A DNA stretch of 64,000 bases from Stenotrophomonas sp. ZAC14D1_NAIMI4_1 (lineage in GTDB: Bacteria > Pseudomonadota > Gammaproteobacteria > Xanthomonadales > Xanthomonadaceae): assembly GCF_003086775.1 (NCBI RefSeq), contig NZ_CP026001.1:2692407-2756406 (forward strand), given 5' to 3'. A program made the translations under genes and the position numbers. Within the stretch, counting starts at the first letter, position 1, and each line of letters starts with the position of its first letter. Positions 18,497 through 28,181 of this stretch are shown piece after piece. Below the pieces are notes generated by a model. It ran no database searches. It saw nothing but the letters and a program-made list of their open reading frames with translations, and was not told where the DNA came from.

Positions 18497-20641
18497 ATGC
18501 GCCGTCCGCCACGCACCCTCACCTTCCACCAGCGCGGTGGCATGTCGGTCACCATGATGCTGGTGATGGCCGGGCTGGTGACGATGCTCGGCCTGGTCGA
18601 AGTGGGCTACCTGCTCTGGGCCAAGCGGGACGCGCAGAAGGTGGCCGACCTGGCCGCGCTGGCAGGCGCGCAGCGCCTGGACCTGTGCACCTCCGGCAAC
18701 AGTGACAATACCGCCGCACGGCAGAACGCGCTGCAGGAGAACCGGTTCGGCGGGCAACTGGATGTGCGCTGCGGCAACTGGAATGCCAACCATGCCACTG
18801 CCGATCACTTCATCGGTACCGTCAGCGTGGAGAATCCGCGCAATGCGGTGAAGGTGGTGGCGCAACGCAGCGTGCTGCCGTTCTTCGGCGCCCACGCACA
18901 GCTGCCCACGGTCAGCGCCCAGGCCGTGGCCAAGCGAACGGCACCGTCGGCGGTGTTCAGCGTCGGATCGCAGCTGCTGCGTACCAACGGCAACTCGCCG
19001 TTGATGGCCACCCTGCGCCTGGTCGGCCTGGATGTGAGCAACGCCACCGTGCTGTCCTACGACGGCCTGGCCCAGGTGAGCGTCACGCCGTCGGGCCTGC
19101 TGAAGGCCCTGGGCATCCCGGTGGAGGCCAACCTGAGCGTGGCCGACTTCAACCGCCTGTTGTCGGTCAACAAGATCTCGCTGGCGCAGCTGGTCGATGC
19201 CACCGCCGTCGTGCTTGGCCGTGACAGTGCCGTGGCCGCGCAGCTGCGCGCGCTTGGCAGCCTGGTGTCGACCGGGCTGGACATCAACCAGGCCAACATC
19301 ACCCTGGGCAGCCAGAACGGCGGCGGCGGCCTGTTCGCCGAGGTGATCGCGCCGGATGGCAGCATCGGCAGTGCGCTGGAATCGAAGATCAACGTGCTGG
19401 ACCTGCTCAACACCGGCATTTCCATCGCCAACGACAACAACGGCGTGCAGGTGCGCGGCCTCAACCTGCTCGGCATCGACGTCAAGGCCGGCGTGATCGA
19501 GCCGCCGTCGATCGCCATCGGTGGCGTCGGCGCGCGTGCGTACAACGCCCAGGTGCGGCTGATGGTGGACGTCGACAGCAACCGCGTGCCTGCGGTCGGC
19601 GCCCTGCTGTCGCTGCTGGGCACGCGCCTGCACCTGCCGCTGCACGTGGACGTGACCAATGCGATGGGCACGCTGTCGTCGATCCAGTGCGGCGCCACGC
19701 CGCCCACCGCCACGGTCAAGGTGGACTCGTCGGTGCTGCGGGCCTGCGTCGGCAACGTCAACGCGGCCGATGTCTTCTCGAAGAACAACGTGTGCGACGC
19801 CACGCTGCAGAACGCGCAGCTGCTCACCCTGCTCGGCCAGCCACTCATCAACAACAAGATCACCCTGCCAGCGTTGACCGACAGCCAGAACCTGACCCTG
19901 GCCGCGGGCCAGACCGCTTCCACGCGCATCAATCCGCTGGCAGTGGGCGATACGGTGTCCACCCTGGTCAACGAGCTGCTGCGCGTGCTGTCCGGCATGC
20001 TCAGCGGCCCGAAGAGCGACCCCAAGCAGGCCGCTACCGCCCTCGCCGAACGCTACCTGGCCGCTGCGCATGCTCCAAACAGCCGCTACAACGTCGACAA
20101 CGTCATCCCGCTGCTGCGCGATGGCAGTCCGGCGCAGAACCTCGCCCCCCTGGGCGACTGGACCGTCACCAAAGGCGTGCCCCGGCTCTGCGTGCTGGGC
20201 CTCACCACGTGCTGGGAAGACGGATCGGTATGGACCGGCTACCGCACGGCGGTCACCGGCCAGGGCCTGGGCCTGCTCGATGGTGCCCTCGGCGCGCTGC
20301 TGGGCGGCCTGCTGATCAACCGCTGCGACAGCCTCGTCACCAACCTGGTCAGTTACAACAACTGCGTGCGCGACAACCTGGCCTCCTACATCCAGACCAA
20401 GCCCGGCGGTTTCAACGACCCCACCGGCGGCGATGGGGTCACCGGTCCCGGCAACGCGGTCAGCTGCTCGGGCCTGCTGTGCACCGTGCTTACGCCGATC
20501 CTGTCCGCGCTCAAGCCCGTGCTCAACAGCGTCGGCGCACTGCTGACCCAGGTCCTGGCCGACCTGCTGGGCCTGGAACTGGGCCGTACCGACGTCAGCA
20601 TGCAGTCGATCCAGTGCAATGCCGCCCAGCTGGTGTATTGA
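18497..20641 (+). CDS. tadG: TadG-like pilus protein
   Basis: The 714-residue protein has an N-terminal Tad domain: a short basic leader, then GGMSVTMMLVMAGLVTMLGLVEVGYLLWAKRDAQKVADLAALAGAQ. The long exported remainder has many Asn/Leu-rich strands and several cysteines, and ends with alternating hydrophobic stretches. The leader lacks the Glu+5 of pilins, so cleavage is uncertain. TadG-like proteins are thought to be minor or surface components of the Flp system; this one is longer than most. It follows the DUF3613 gene by ten bases. Confidence 0.8.
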   Translation: MRRPPRTLTFHQRGGMSVTMMLVMAGLVTMLGLVEVGYLLWAKRDAQKVADLAALAGAQRLDLCTSGNSDNTAARQNALQENRFGGQLDVRCGNWNANHATADHFIGTVSVENPRNAVKVVAQRSVLPFFGAHAQLPTVSAQAVAKRTAPSAVFSVGSQLLRTNGNSPLMATLRLVGLDVSNATVLSYDGLAQVSVTPSGLLKALGIPVEANLSVADFNRLLSVNKISLAQLVDATAVVLGRDSAVAAQLRALGSLVSTGLDINQANITLGSQNGGGGLFAEVIAPDGSIGSALESKINVLDLLNTGISIANDNNGVQVRGLNLLGIDVKAGVIEPPSIAIGGVGARAYNAQVRLMVDVDSNRVPAVGALLSLLGTRLHLPLHVDVTNAMGTLSSIQCGATPPTATVKVDSSVLRACVGNVNAADVFSKNNVCDATLQNAQLLTLLGQPLINNKITLPALTDSQNLTLAAGQTASTRINPLAVGDTVSTLVNELLRVLSGMLSGPKSDPKQAATALAERYLAAAHAPNSRYNVDNVIPLLRDGSPAQNLAPLGDWTVTKGVPRLCVLGLTTCWEDGSVWTGYRTAVTGQGLGLLDGALGALLGGLLINRCDSLVTNLVSYNNCVRDNLASYIQTKPGGFNDPTGGDGVTGPGNAVSCSGLLCTVLTPILSALKPVLNSVGALLTQVLADLLGLELGRTDVSMQSIQCNAAQLVY

Positions 20642-20679
20642 CCCCTGTCCGGTGCGGTTGGCGGCTGCTGCACCCATGC

Positions 20680-20685
20680 TAGACT
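20680..20685 (+). promoter_or_regulatory. Possible -10 element before the DUF2968 gene
   Basis: TAGACT lies 16 bases after TTGGCG (20658-20663), about 55 bases before the gene. It suggests the last gene of the block can be transcribed separately from the Tad operon. The matches are weak. Confidence 0.3.
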
Positions 20686-20740
20686 CGCGGCGGGGAACCA
20701 CATTCATTTCAACCACACTTCGTTCGTGGATGGTCTAGAC

Positions 20741-21445
20741 ATGCGAGAAACTTCAGGGGGCACCGTCTTCGCCCGGTATCCGCGCGGCGCGGCACTGCTG
20801 GCCATGGCCATGATCGTGGTGGCACCGCCGGCACTGGCAGCACGCGGCGATCGCGAAGCGGCGGCCGAACCGGTCCGCAGCGGGCCGGTGGTGCGCAATA
20901 CGGTTGACGAACTCAAGCAGTTGATGGATGCGAACCAGCTCACCGAGCTGCGCACCACCTACAACGGCAACTACGGCGCCAGCCTGCTGTTCAATGCCAG
21001 CACCCTGACCTACTACGTGGCGCTGTTCCAGGAAAAGAACTTCTGGCGCGTCATCAAGACCGATGCGGTCGACAACGCCGAACGCGTCTACCGCACCTTC
21101 GTGCAGCAGACCGAGCAGCTGGCCCAGGTCTACATCGACACCACCCGCCTCGAAGCAGGCAAGCGCTACACCGAGCGCCTGGTGTCCTACAACGAAGAGC
21201 GCCTGCGCACGCTGCAGCTGGAAATGGAGCAGCAGCAGGCACAGTCGGCCCAGGTCAGCGCCTCCCTGCAGCAGGCCCAGCAGCAGGCGGTCAGCCTGAG
21301 CACCGACGTGCAGAGCACCAACAACCAGCTCGATGCCCTGCAGCGCCGCATCCAGATCCTGCAGGCCGAACAGGGCAACCCGGAACTGAGCCTGCCGAAG
21401 GCCGGCGCTTCGGGCTCACCGGCGGCCGCCAGCGACGGCAACTGA
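20741..21445 (+). CDS. DUF2968 exported coiled-coil protein
   Basis: The 234-residue exported protein has a signal peptide ending near PPALAA. The DUF2968 core is TVDELKQLMDANQLTELRTT...ASLLFNASTLTYYVALFQEKNFWRVIKTD. A long coiled coil of about 90 residues rich in Gln/Ala (LQLEMEQQQAQSAQVSASLQ) follows. It is the last gene before the terminator and lies 99 bases after tadG. I chose the ATG at 20741 over the GTG at 20726 because only the former has a nearby GGA. No function is established. Confidence 0.8.
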   Translation: MRETSGGTVFARYPRGAALLAMAMIVVAPPALAARGDREAAAEPVRSGPVVRNTVDELKQLMDANQLTELRTTYNGNYGASLLFNASTLTYYVALFQEKNFWRVIKTDAVDNAERVYRTFVQQTEQLAQVYIDTTRLEAGKRYTERLVSYNEERLRTLQLEMEQQQAQSAQVSASLQQAQQQAVSLSTDVQSTNNQLDALQRRIQILQAEQGNPELSLPKAGASGSPAAASDGN

Positions 21446-21466
21446 GTCACCGGCACCGCACGCACG

Positions 21467-21496
21467 CAACGGCACCTTCGGGTGCCGTTGTTGTTT
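21467..21496 (+). terminator. Rho-independent terminator ending the Tad block
   Basis: The stem CAACGGCACC / GGTGCCGTTG with a TTCG tetraloop is followed by TTGTTT. It lies 21 bases after the DUF2968 stop and also faces the end of the convergent minus-strand gene, so it may act in both directions. Confidence 0.85.
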
Positions 21497-21915
21497 CAGG
21501 GCTGCTGGCAGGCCAGGCGCAGCGCGTCATCCAACTGCCGCCGCTGCTGGTAATCCAGCCGACGGGCCCGCGTCATCTTCCGCGCCTGCTCGCGACGCGC
21601 CTGCTGACAGCCGGCGGGATCGCGTTCCAGCGTGATCAGCGCACCTTCGCTGCGGCCACTGCGGCCACGCGTGGTTCTGCCTGAGGCGCGGCCAGGCTGC
21701 GTCGGCCGCGCCACACGCGACGGTGCCACCTCGCCACTGCCACGCGGCTGCGCCGCCTCCGCCGGCACGTCCCAGCGCCATTCCGCGCGCCCCTGGCAGG
21801 GCGTCTGCTGGTAGACCGGGTGCGGCCCGTCCACGCATTTGTAGACATGGGTCTGGGCCTGCACCGCACCGGCCAGCAGCCACCCCACGATCATTCCCCA
21901 CAGTGTTCTCTGCAT
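21496..21915 (-). CDS. DUF4124-type exported protein
   Basis: The 139-residue protein has a signal peptide ([21 protein letters not shown]) followed at once by [21 protein letters not shown], the DUF4124 pattern with two cysteines. A basic, Arg/Gln-rich C-terminal half follows. GGGAGGAGGCGGC upstream fixes the start at 21915; a longer frame to 22155 has no coding character. It is probably periplasmic. The function is unknown. Confidence 0.82.
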   Translation of the reverse strand: MQRTLWGMIVGWLLAGAVQAQTHVYKCVDGPHPVYQQTPCQGRAEWRWDVPAEAAQPRGSGEVAPSRVARPTQPGRASGRTTRGRSGRSEGALITLERDPAGCQQARREQARKMTRARRLDYQQRRQLDDALRLACQQP

Positions 21916-22117
21916 GCCGCCTCCTCCCTGGCCTGGCGGACATCGTGGCCAGCATCGACCCGGTTCCGCCAGAGCGAAGCGCGTCATCGCGACCTGTGAC
22001 CGCCTGCCATCCATTGGACACAGGCGTGCAAGCCACGCGGTGGATCCTGCGCTGTACTGCCGGTACGCCGGCAGCGCGACCGCCGGTGTCTTTCCCCTAC
22101 CGCCAAAGGAACCTGCA

Positions 22118-22942
22118 ATGAGCAACTTCGTAACCGTCAAAGACGGCGCCCGCATCTTCTACAAGGACTGGGGCACCGGCCAGCCGATCGTGTTCGCGCA
22201 TGGTTGGCCGCTGTCGTCCGACGCGTGGGACCCGCAGATGCTGTTCATGGGCCAGAACGGCTACCGCGTCATCGCCCATGACCGCCGCAGCCACGGCCGC
22301 TCCAGCCAGACCTGGGACGGCAACAACATGGACACCTACGCCGATGACCTGGCGGCGGTGATCGAAGCCCTCGACCTCAAGGACGCGATCCTGGTCGGCC
22401 ACTCCACCGGCGGTGGCGAAGTGGCGCACTACATCGGCCGCCACGGCAGCAAGCGCGTGGCCAAGGTGGTGCTGGTCGGCGCCGTGCCGCCGCTGATGCT
22501 GAAGACCGATGCCAACCCGGCCGGCACGCCGCTGGACGTCTTCGACGGCATCCGCCAGGGCACCGGCGGTGACCGCTCGCAGTTCTTCAAGGACCTGACC
22601 ACGCCGTTCTTCGGCGCCAACCGCGATGGCAACAACGTCACCCAGGGCATGCGTGATTCGTTCTGGCTGCAGGGCATGCTGGGCGGCGTCAAGGGCCAGT
22701 ACGACTGCGTGCACGAATTCTCGGAAGTGGATTACACCGAAGACCTGAAGAAGATCGACGTGCCGGCCCTGGTCGTGCATGGCGATGACGACCAGATCGT
22801 GCCGTTCGATGCCTCGGCCAAGCTGTCCTCGCAGATCATCAAGGATGCCGAACTGAAGGTCTACGCCGGCGCCCCGCACGGCCTGACCATCACCCACGCC
22901 GACCAGTTCAACGCCGACCTGCTGGCGTTCGCACGCAAGTGA
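22118..22942 (+). CDS. Alpha/beta hydrolase of the non-haem chloroperoxidase family
   Basis: The 274-residue protein matches cofactor-free bromo/chloroperoxidases and related arylesterases. It has the [10 protein letters not shown] oxyanion region, the nucleophile elbow GHSTGGGEV with Ser96, the acid in [10 protein letters not shown] and the histidine in [10 protein letters not shown]. The physiological reaction is probably hydrolysis or perhydrolysis of an ester. No signal peptide is seen. AAAGGA precedes the ATG at 22118. It stands alone, with a GC-rich hairpin after its stop. Confidence 0.9.
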   Translation: MSNFVTVKDGARIFYKDWGTGQPIVFAHGWPLSSDAWDPQMLFMGQNGYRVIAHDRRSHGRSSQTWDGNNMDTYADDLAAVIEALDLKDAILVGHSTGGGEVAHYIGRHGSKRVAKVVLVGAVPPLMLKTDANPAGTPLDVFDGIRQGTGGDRSQFFKDLTTPFFGANRDGNNVTQGMRDSFWLQGMLGGVKGQYDCVHEFSEVDYTEDLKKIDVPALVVHGDDDQIVPFDASAKLSSQIIKDAELKVYAGAPHGLTITHADQFNADLLAFARK

Positions 22943-22948
22943 CGCGTG

Positions 22949-22980
22949 GCGGCGGCGCCGCAATGGCGCCGCCGCTCCTT
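22949..22980 (+). terminator. GC-rich hairpin after the hydrolase gene
   Basis: Perfect 11-base arms (GCGGCGGCGCC and its complement) enclose the loop GCAAT, followed by TCCTTC. The stem is strong but has no T-run, so it may act as a pause or stability element. Confidence 0.5.
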
Positions 22981-22986
22981 CGGTAG

Positions 22987-25050
22987 TGCCGGTCAGATGT
23001 CGCTGTGGTGGTGCGGAACGCCGGCTGCCGGCAGCGGGTCATGCCCGCCCACGAAGTGCCGCACCACCGGCGCGCGTTCACCGCGATGCAGGCCGCGCAG
23101 CAATTCCTGGACGCCACCTTTGCCCTGTCCCAGCACCCGCAGCATGCCGGCCAGAGCTTCCAGCTGCTGGCCGTGCAGCACGTGGCGGTGAACAACCTGG
23201 ACCAGGGCATCGCCGAACTGCTGGGCAACACCGCGCTGGAACGCGGTGCCTACCGCAACAGTTTCATCGCCACCGGCGCCGACGTGCCGCTGCGCGCCCT
23301 GCCGCTGGACCGCCCCACCCTGCACGGCCCGCAGACCGCGCGCGTGGTGGGCGTGGCCGATGCCGCGCTCAGCCCCAACCGCGAACACCAGGTGCGCATC
23401 CAGTTCGGCTGGCAGCGCGGCAGCAAGCCCAACCCGGGCGGCCTGAACGACACCGGCAGCGCGCAGCCCGGCCATGCCCCCGGCGACCACACCAGCGGCA
23501 GCTGGGTGTCGGTGGCCGAATGGGTGGCCGGCCCCAACTGGGGCACCGCCTTCCTGCCGCGCGTGGGCGCCGAGGTGCTGGTGGAATTCCTGCACGGGGA
23601 CATCGACCAGCCGCGCATCACCGGCCAGCTGTACAACGGCGAAGTCGCCCCGCCCTTCGGCGGCGGCATCGACGAGAACGCCCGCCATCCCGGCGTGCTC
23701 AGCGGCCTGCACACCCAGGCCCATGACGGCAGCGGCACCCAGCAGTGGGTGATCGACGACACGCCCGGCCAGTTGCGCACGCGCCTGCACAGCTCGCTGG
23801 CCGACAGCCGGCTGGAGCTGGGCTACCTCATCGCCCACCAGGACACCGCCCGCGGCGCCCTGCGCGGCGAAGGCTTCGAGCTGGCCACCCAGGGCTGGGG
23901 CAACGTGCACGCCGGCGAAGGCCTGCTGCTGTCGGCCAGCCTGCAGCAGCGCGCCGGCTCCACGGTGATGGACAACGCCAGCGTGGTGTCGCAGCTGAAG
24001 GGGGCCGAGCGCAGCCTGGAACAGATGCAGCAGACGCTGGGCCAGCAGCAGGTGCCCGGCCTGGCCGAGTACGAGCGGACCAAGCAGCTGCGCGAGCAGA
24101 TCGATCCGCAGGCGCAGGGCCGCTACAGCGGCGACGTGAACGGGCAGAACGCGATGAAGCCCGGCAGCGATGGCCGCAGCCCCGGCGAGCAGCCGGTGGA
24201 ACGGCTGGGCAAACCGCTGCTGCTGGCCGAAGCCCCGCACCATGTGGCCTGGACCACCCCGGCCAGCGCCGTGGCCTATGCCGGGCAGAACCTGCAGATG
24301 ACCGTACAGCAGGACCTGCACGTCAGCGCCGGCGAGACCATCGCCACCGTTTCCGGCGAGCATGTTTCGCTGTTCGCGCAGAGTGGCCCACTGCGGGTGA
24401 TTGCCGCGCAGGGGCCGGTCAGCCTGCAGGCCAACGACGGCGAGCTGGAGCTGCTGAGCGACCAGGCATTGACCATCACCGCCACCGACGACCGCATCGA
24501 CGTGCTGGCGCAGACCAAGGTAGTGCTGCAGGCCGGCAGCAGCGCGATCACGCTGGAAGGCGGGAACATCACGTTCAGCTGCCCGGGCGAGTTCAAGGTG
24601 AAGGCGGGTGAGCATCCGTTCATGGGGGGCGGCAGTGACGCCCCCGCGATACCGGTCCTCCCGAGTGGCCTGTTTTCATTCAAGGACAGCCTGCGCTTCG
24701 CGTTGGAAGGTGCGGACTCGCTGGCTACGGAGATGGGATGGAAGGACAAGGCGTACCGTATCTTCAACGACGAAGGCGAACAGGTCGCCAGCGGTACCAT
24801 CGGTGAAGACGGCAGGTTGCCGCGGGTGATGGCCGACGGCTTGGGCCGCCCGCTCACCCTGGAAGTGGGCGACGACCGCTGGGAGATGTTGACTTCGACG
24901 GCAGGCAACGCGCCCGAGAACGACGGTGATACCCCCGATTCCGATGGCGATGATCCCTTCCTGGGCGATCTCGACGGCAGCGAAGCAATCGGAACGCTGA
25001 CACCGGAACAGATCCTGGAACTTCTCAACGAATCGCCATCCTCGACATGA
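22987..25050 (+). pseudogene. 5'-truncated T6SS VgrG (gp5 needle, DUF2345 and C-terminal extension intact)
   Basis: The frame encodes the tail-spike half of VgrG: an OB-fold region (PQTARVVGVADAALSPNREHQVRIQFGW, then WVAGPNWGTAFLPRVGAEVLVEFLHGD), repeated beta needle strands, and DUF2345. A C-terminal extension (YRIFNDEGEQVASGTIGEDG) is of the kind that docks effectors. The roughly 300-350-residue gp27-like N-terminal domain is absent: an in-frame TAG stands at 22984, and only about 60 residues precede the needle. The first usable codons are GTG 23005 or internal ATGs. It may be a relic or an exchange cassette. Its stop overlaps the next start by four bases. Confidence 0.85.
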
Positions 25051-25565
25051 ACATCCGATCATTTCTGCTCCTGCTCCCGCTCGGCATCTGCCTGGCTTCG
25101 CTTGCCCAGGCACAGCAGTACTCGCCCGGCAGCACCGACATCAAGGCCGGCCAAGGCACGGTGCGCGTGAACGCTGGCTACGTCAGCCACTTCAACGCGA
25201 ACAGCTTCCACGTCTACAGCTTTCAGTACCGCCCGACGGGCACTGATTCAGTGTGGAACCAGCTTCCACTGCTGGCACGCAGCGAGGCACCGCCCGCGGA
25301 GTTCCTGGTAAAGGCGACCGCGACGGCTGACTTTCCCTTGCGCGATGCCCGTGTAGTAGTCGAGGCGGGCAAGGTGTCCGTGTACATCGCCGAACTGACG
25401 TTCAAGGACACCCCGTATGACGACGATGCAACGGTCGAGCTCAAACGCTATCTGCTGAAGCAGCAACCCGATGAAGAGCGCTGGGTGCTGGTGCTCGACT
25501 CCACCCGACGGCTGGCAAAGGGCATCGATGTGACGCAGGCCCTGGCCAAGCTCCCGTCCCGATAG
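25047..25565 (+). CDS. CarG-like exported protein, candidate T6SS immunity factor
   Basis: The 172-residue protein has a clear signal peptide cleaved near SLAQA|QQYS. The block YVSHFNANSFHVYSFQYRP with WNQLPLL resembles the CarG-like proteins often found beside vgrG/effector genes; that is recall, not a search. It overlaps the vgrG stop (ATGA) and precedes the peptidoglycan-hydrolase effector by 11 bases. A periplasmic location fits an immunity role against that effector, which is inference. Confidence 0.65.
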   Translation: MNIRSFLLLLPLGICLASLAQAQQYSPGSTDIKAGQGTVRVNAGYVSHFNANSFHVYSFQYRPTGTDSVWNQLPLLARSEAPPAEFLVKATATADFPLRDARVVVEAGKVSVYIAELTFKDTPYDDDATVELKRYLLKQQPDEERWVLVLDSTRRLAKGIDVTQALAKLPSR

Positions 25566-25576
25566 GAAGACACGGA

Positions 25577-27463
25577 ATGCCTACCTATATCAGCGCTGTT
25601 TTCAACAAGGAAACGCGCACTGTGGAATTCACCGCCGACAACGGTGACAAGCTCATCCGCAGTGGCGGCTCGCTGGCATGGCTGCTCAACAACCCTGGCA
25701 ATCTGCGCCCGGGCGGCAAGTATCTGAAGATGATCGGGCAGGCCGATACCAAGAGCGGCAAATTCGCTGTGTTTCCCACAGCGGAGGATGGGCGGGCCGA
25801 AAAGCGCGCGTTGCTGCGCCGCAAGTACAACGATATGACGTTGTACAACGCCATGCACACCTACGCGCCCGAATCGGAGAACGATACGGCCGCTTATCTG
25901 GCCTATGTGCGCAAGCGGTCCGGCGCCACCGACCAGACGGTCATCAAGGACATGACCGACGAGCAGTTCAACGGCATGATCGGCGCGATGGAGCAGTACG
26001 AAGGCTTCAACGCCAAGCCCGAGACCCGCAAGGAGCGCATCGTGCATGCGACCCAGGTCACGCTGTCCGATGGTACCCGCCCCCTGCCGTCGACGCCGGT
26101 GATCGTGCGCAGCAGCACCGCCGGTGAGAAAAAGGTCAAGACCAACGAACACGGTGCTCTGCCCGCCTTCATCACCCGCCAGCCGGGCGAGATGATCGAG
26201 CTGTTCCTGGACGAATCCGGCAAGATCGGGACGCGCATCGGGCAGTTCGCGCTGCAGCAGGCCTCCGCATCCCTTGTGTTTGCGCGCAACATGATGACGG
26301 TCGGTGGAAACTCCCAGCCGCACAATCCTGTGCAGCCCAGCAAGGACAAGCGAACGTCACTGCGCTACGTCGTGCAACCCGGCGACACCCTGGCAACCAT
26401 TGCCAGCCGTTTCAAGACCTCAGTGGACGAACTGGTGGCAAACAACCAGATCCGCAACCGTAACCGCATCTATCCGGGGCATGTGGTGTGGATCTACGGC
26501 AAGGCACCAGCCAGCGCCGCCAATGACGGTGGACCTGCACCGCCCGCAGCACGCGCTTCGGCTGCATACAGCGTGCGCTCCGGCGACACGTTGGGCAGCA
26601 TCGCCGACCGTCATGGCACCAGTGTCGATGCGCTGATGGCCGCAAACCCGTCGATCAGCAATGCAAACCGGATCAGTCCGGGACAGAAAATCACCCTGCC
26701 GGCAGGCGCAAAAGCAGCGTCATCCGCGTCGCAGACTGCGTCAACACGCAATACCGGTTCAACGGCTGCGAGCAAGAGCGATCGCCCTTCCCTTGTGAAG
26801 CAGCCGACGAGCACATCGGCGGGGACTTCGACCAGGCAACCTGCGGCAGTGCAGGCGCGTGACACTCGCAGTCGCGAGGGCGAAGGCCATCCGATCTCGA
26901 TCATTCCCTTCTCCCAGAAGCGCGCCCCCTGGGTCGAGCATGCCTATGCACAGGCACGCAAATGGGCAGGCAAGAAGGAAGCCGAGATCAGCCGCACGAT
27001 CAATTTCCATTCGGAACTTGGCTACGGCAAGCAGTTCACTACGCTTGCTGGCAGCTCGAACGCGTGGTGCGCCTCGTTCGTGAACTGGTGCCTGCGCAGC
27101 GCTGGCTTTGCCACTTCCTCGCCCCACCCCTACCGGGCACGTTCGTTCGCTGCCGACACCACCCGCTTCAGCCAGATCGATGGGCCGGTGTTCGGCGCAG
27201 TGGCACTGGTCGGAACATCGCATGTGGGCTTCGTCTACGCGATGGAGCGCGGCCGCCCAGTACTGCTGGGCGGAAACCAGAGCGATCAGATCAACTTCGT
27301 CCGCTTCAATCCAGCCACGCTGCGCTACTACGTGCCAAAAAGCTATCTGCCTTTCGCGCAGAAGGAACTCAAGGAATCCAAACTCGATGAACTGGCAGCC
27401 ACCGATCTCAACGCGGCACTGGGCATTGTTGTGGCCAAGAAGGCTGGCGACAACACGCGCTGA
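25577..27463 (+). CDS. T6SS-linked peptidoglycan hydrolase with NNPGNLR-type domain, two LysM and TIGR02594-like peptidase
   Basis: This 628-residue predicted effector has four parts. Residues 30-150 carry LLNNPGNLRPGG and FAVFPTAEDGRA, a pattern shared with phage lysozyme-like structural proteins. A beta linker follows. LysM repeats lie near 262-311 (YVVQPGDTLATIASRF) and 329-377 (YSVRSGDTLGSIADRH). After a Ser/Thr-rich linker comes an NlpC/P60-like TIGR02594-type domain with Cys498 (NAWCASFVNWC), His549 (TSHVGFVYA) and the LLGGNQSDQINFVRF signature. There is no signal peptide, as expected for delivery by T6SS. GGAAGACACGGA precedes the ATG. The enzymatic activities are predicted only. Confidence 0.82.
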   Translation: MPTYISAVFNKETRTVEFTADNGDKLIRSGGSLAWLLNNPGNLRPGGKYLKMIGQADTKSGKFAVFPTAEDGRAEKRALLRRKYNDMTLYNAMHTYAPESENDTAAYLAYVRKRSGATDQTVIKDMTDEQFNGMIGAMEQYEGFNAKPETRKERIVHATQVTLSDGTRPLPSTPVIVRSSTAGEKKVKTNEHGALPAFITRQPGEMIELFLDESGKIGTRIGQFALQQASASLVFARNMMTVGGNSQPHNPVQPSKDKRTSLRYVVQPGDTLATIASRFKTSVDELVANNQIRNRNRIYPGHVVWIYGKAPASAANDGGPAPPAARASAAYSVRSGDTLGSIADRHGTSVDALMAANPSISNANRISPGQKITLPAGAKAASSASQTASTRNTGSTAASKSDRPSLVKQPTSTSAGTSTRQPAAVQARDTRSREGEGHPISIIPFSQKRAPWVEHAYAQARKWAGKKEAEISRTINFHSELGYGKQFTTLAGSSNAWCASFVNWCLRSAGFATSSPHPYRARSFAADTTRFSQIDGPVFGAVALVGTSHVGFVYAMERGRPVLLGGNQSDQINFVRFNPATLRYYVPKSYLPFAQKELKESKLDELAATDLNAALGIVVAKKAGDNTR

Positions 27464-28181
27464 ACCGCTGCGATGGGCCCTGATTGCCACCATCGGGCTC
27501 GGGCTTGCGGGATGCGGTGCACCCAACTCGCCCGATGCCGAGCCAGCAGGTACCGCTGCGGCAGATGCAGCTACGCTGTCCGGTGAGGCTGATGCGGCCC
27601 CCACAGCCAAGCTGGAGATGCTGCCGCCGCTGGGCGACGCGCAGCTGACTGATCTCTACTCCGGCACGCTGCTGAAACAGGTGGTGTTCCAGGACGCCGA
27701 CGGTGCCGGTGTACTGCTGCTGTCGCGCAGCGAAAAGACCCTGCCGGCCGAAGGCGACGAGGATCCGGTGGAGCAGGTCACCCTGCGTGCGGAGCTATAC
27801 CGGCGTGCGGACCAGGCGACGCCTTGGACGTCGCGGTGGAGCGTCGACGACCCTATCCAATGCGAAGGCCTGGACCTGGACGCGGGCTATTTCCTCGACC
27901 AGGTGACGGCGACCGACCTCGACAACGATGGCCGCGCCGAGCTGACCCTGGCGAGCCACAGCTTCTGTGGCGGCGGGGTGGACCCGCAGCAGCTGCGCAT
28001 CGGCCTTCGCCAGGGGGAGCAGTATTACGAAGTGCGTGGTGAATCGCTGGTGGAGGTCGAAGGCGATGAACCCTTCGGCGGCGACCGTCAGGACGACCCT
28101 GCACTGGCTTCGGCTGCGCCAGTGCTGCGCGCGCACGTAGACAAGGTGTGGGAGGCGATCAAGCGCGGAAGTTCACTGTGA
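27387..28181 (+). CDS. Lipoprotein resembling the M949_RS01915 family, candidate immunity protein
   Basis: The frame encodes a signal peptide with lipobox LAGCG (ALIATIGLGLAGC), then YSGTLLKQVVFQDADG, an acidic FG-GAP-like loop TDLDNDGRAELTLASHSFCGGG and RGESLVEVEGD. This order recalls the M949_RS01915 family. The start is uncertain: ATG 27387 and TTG 27429 both overlap the effector end, and only the latter gives a standard-length signal peptide. It is coupled to the next gene by GTGA. A periplasmic lipoprotein directly after a peptidoglycan-hydrolase gene is a natural immunity candidate. Confidence 0.65.
   Translation: MNWQPPISTRHWALLWPRRLATTRAEPLRWALIATIGLGLAGCGAPNSPDAEPAGTAAADAATLSGEADAAPTAKLEMLPPLGDAQLTDLYSGTLLKQVVFQDADGAGVLLLSRSEKTLPAEGDEDPVEQVTLRAELYRRADQATPWTSRWSVDDPIQCEGLDLDAGYFLDQVTATDLDNDGRAELTLASHSFCGGGVDPQQLRIGLRQGEQYYEVRGESLVEVEGDEPFGGDRQDDPALASAAPVLRAHVDKVWEAIKRGSSL

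Noticed and set aside
18404..20716. 770-codon minus-strand frame opposite tadG
   Set aside because: Low-complexity His/Gln/Val/Ala composition, no start signal, no domain; the tadG frame on the plus strand has signal, Tad domain and operon overlap.
22993..24615. 540-codon minus-strand frame opposite vgrG
   Set aside because: The plus strand shows clear VgrG needle motifs; the minus frame is a shadow.
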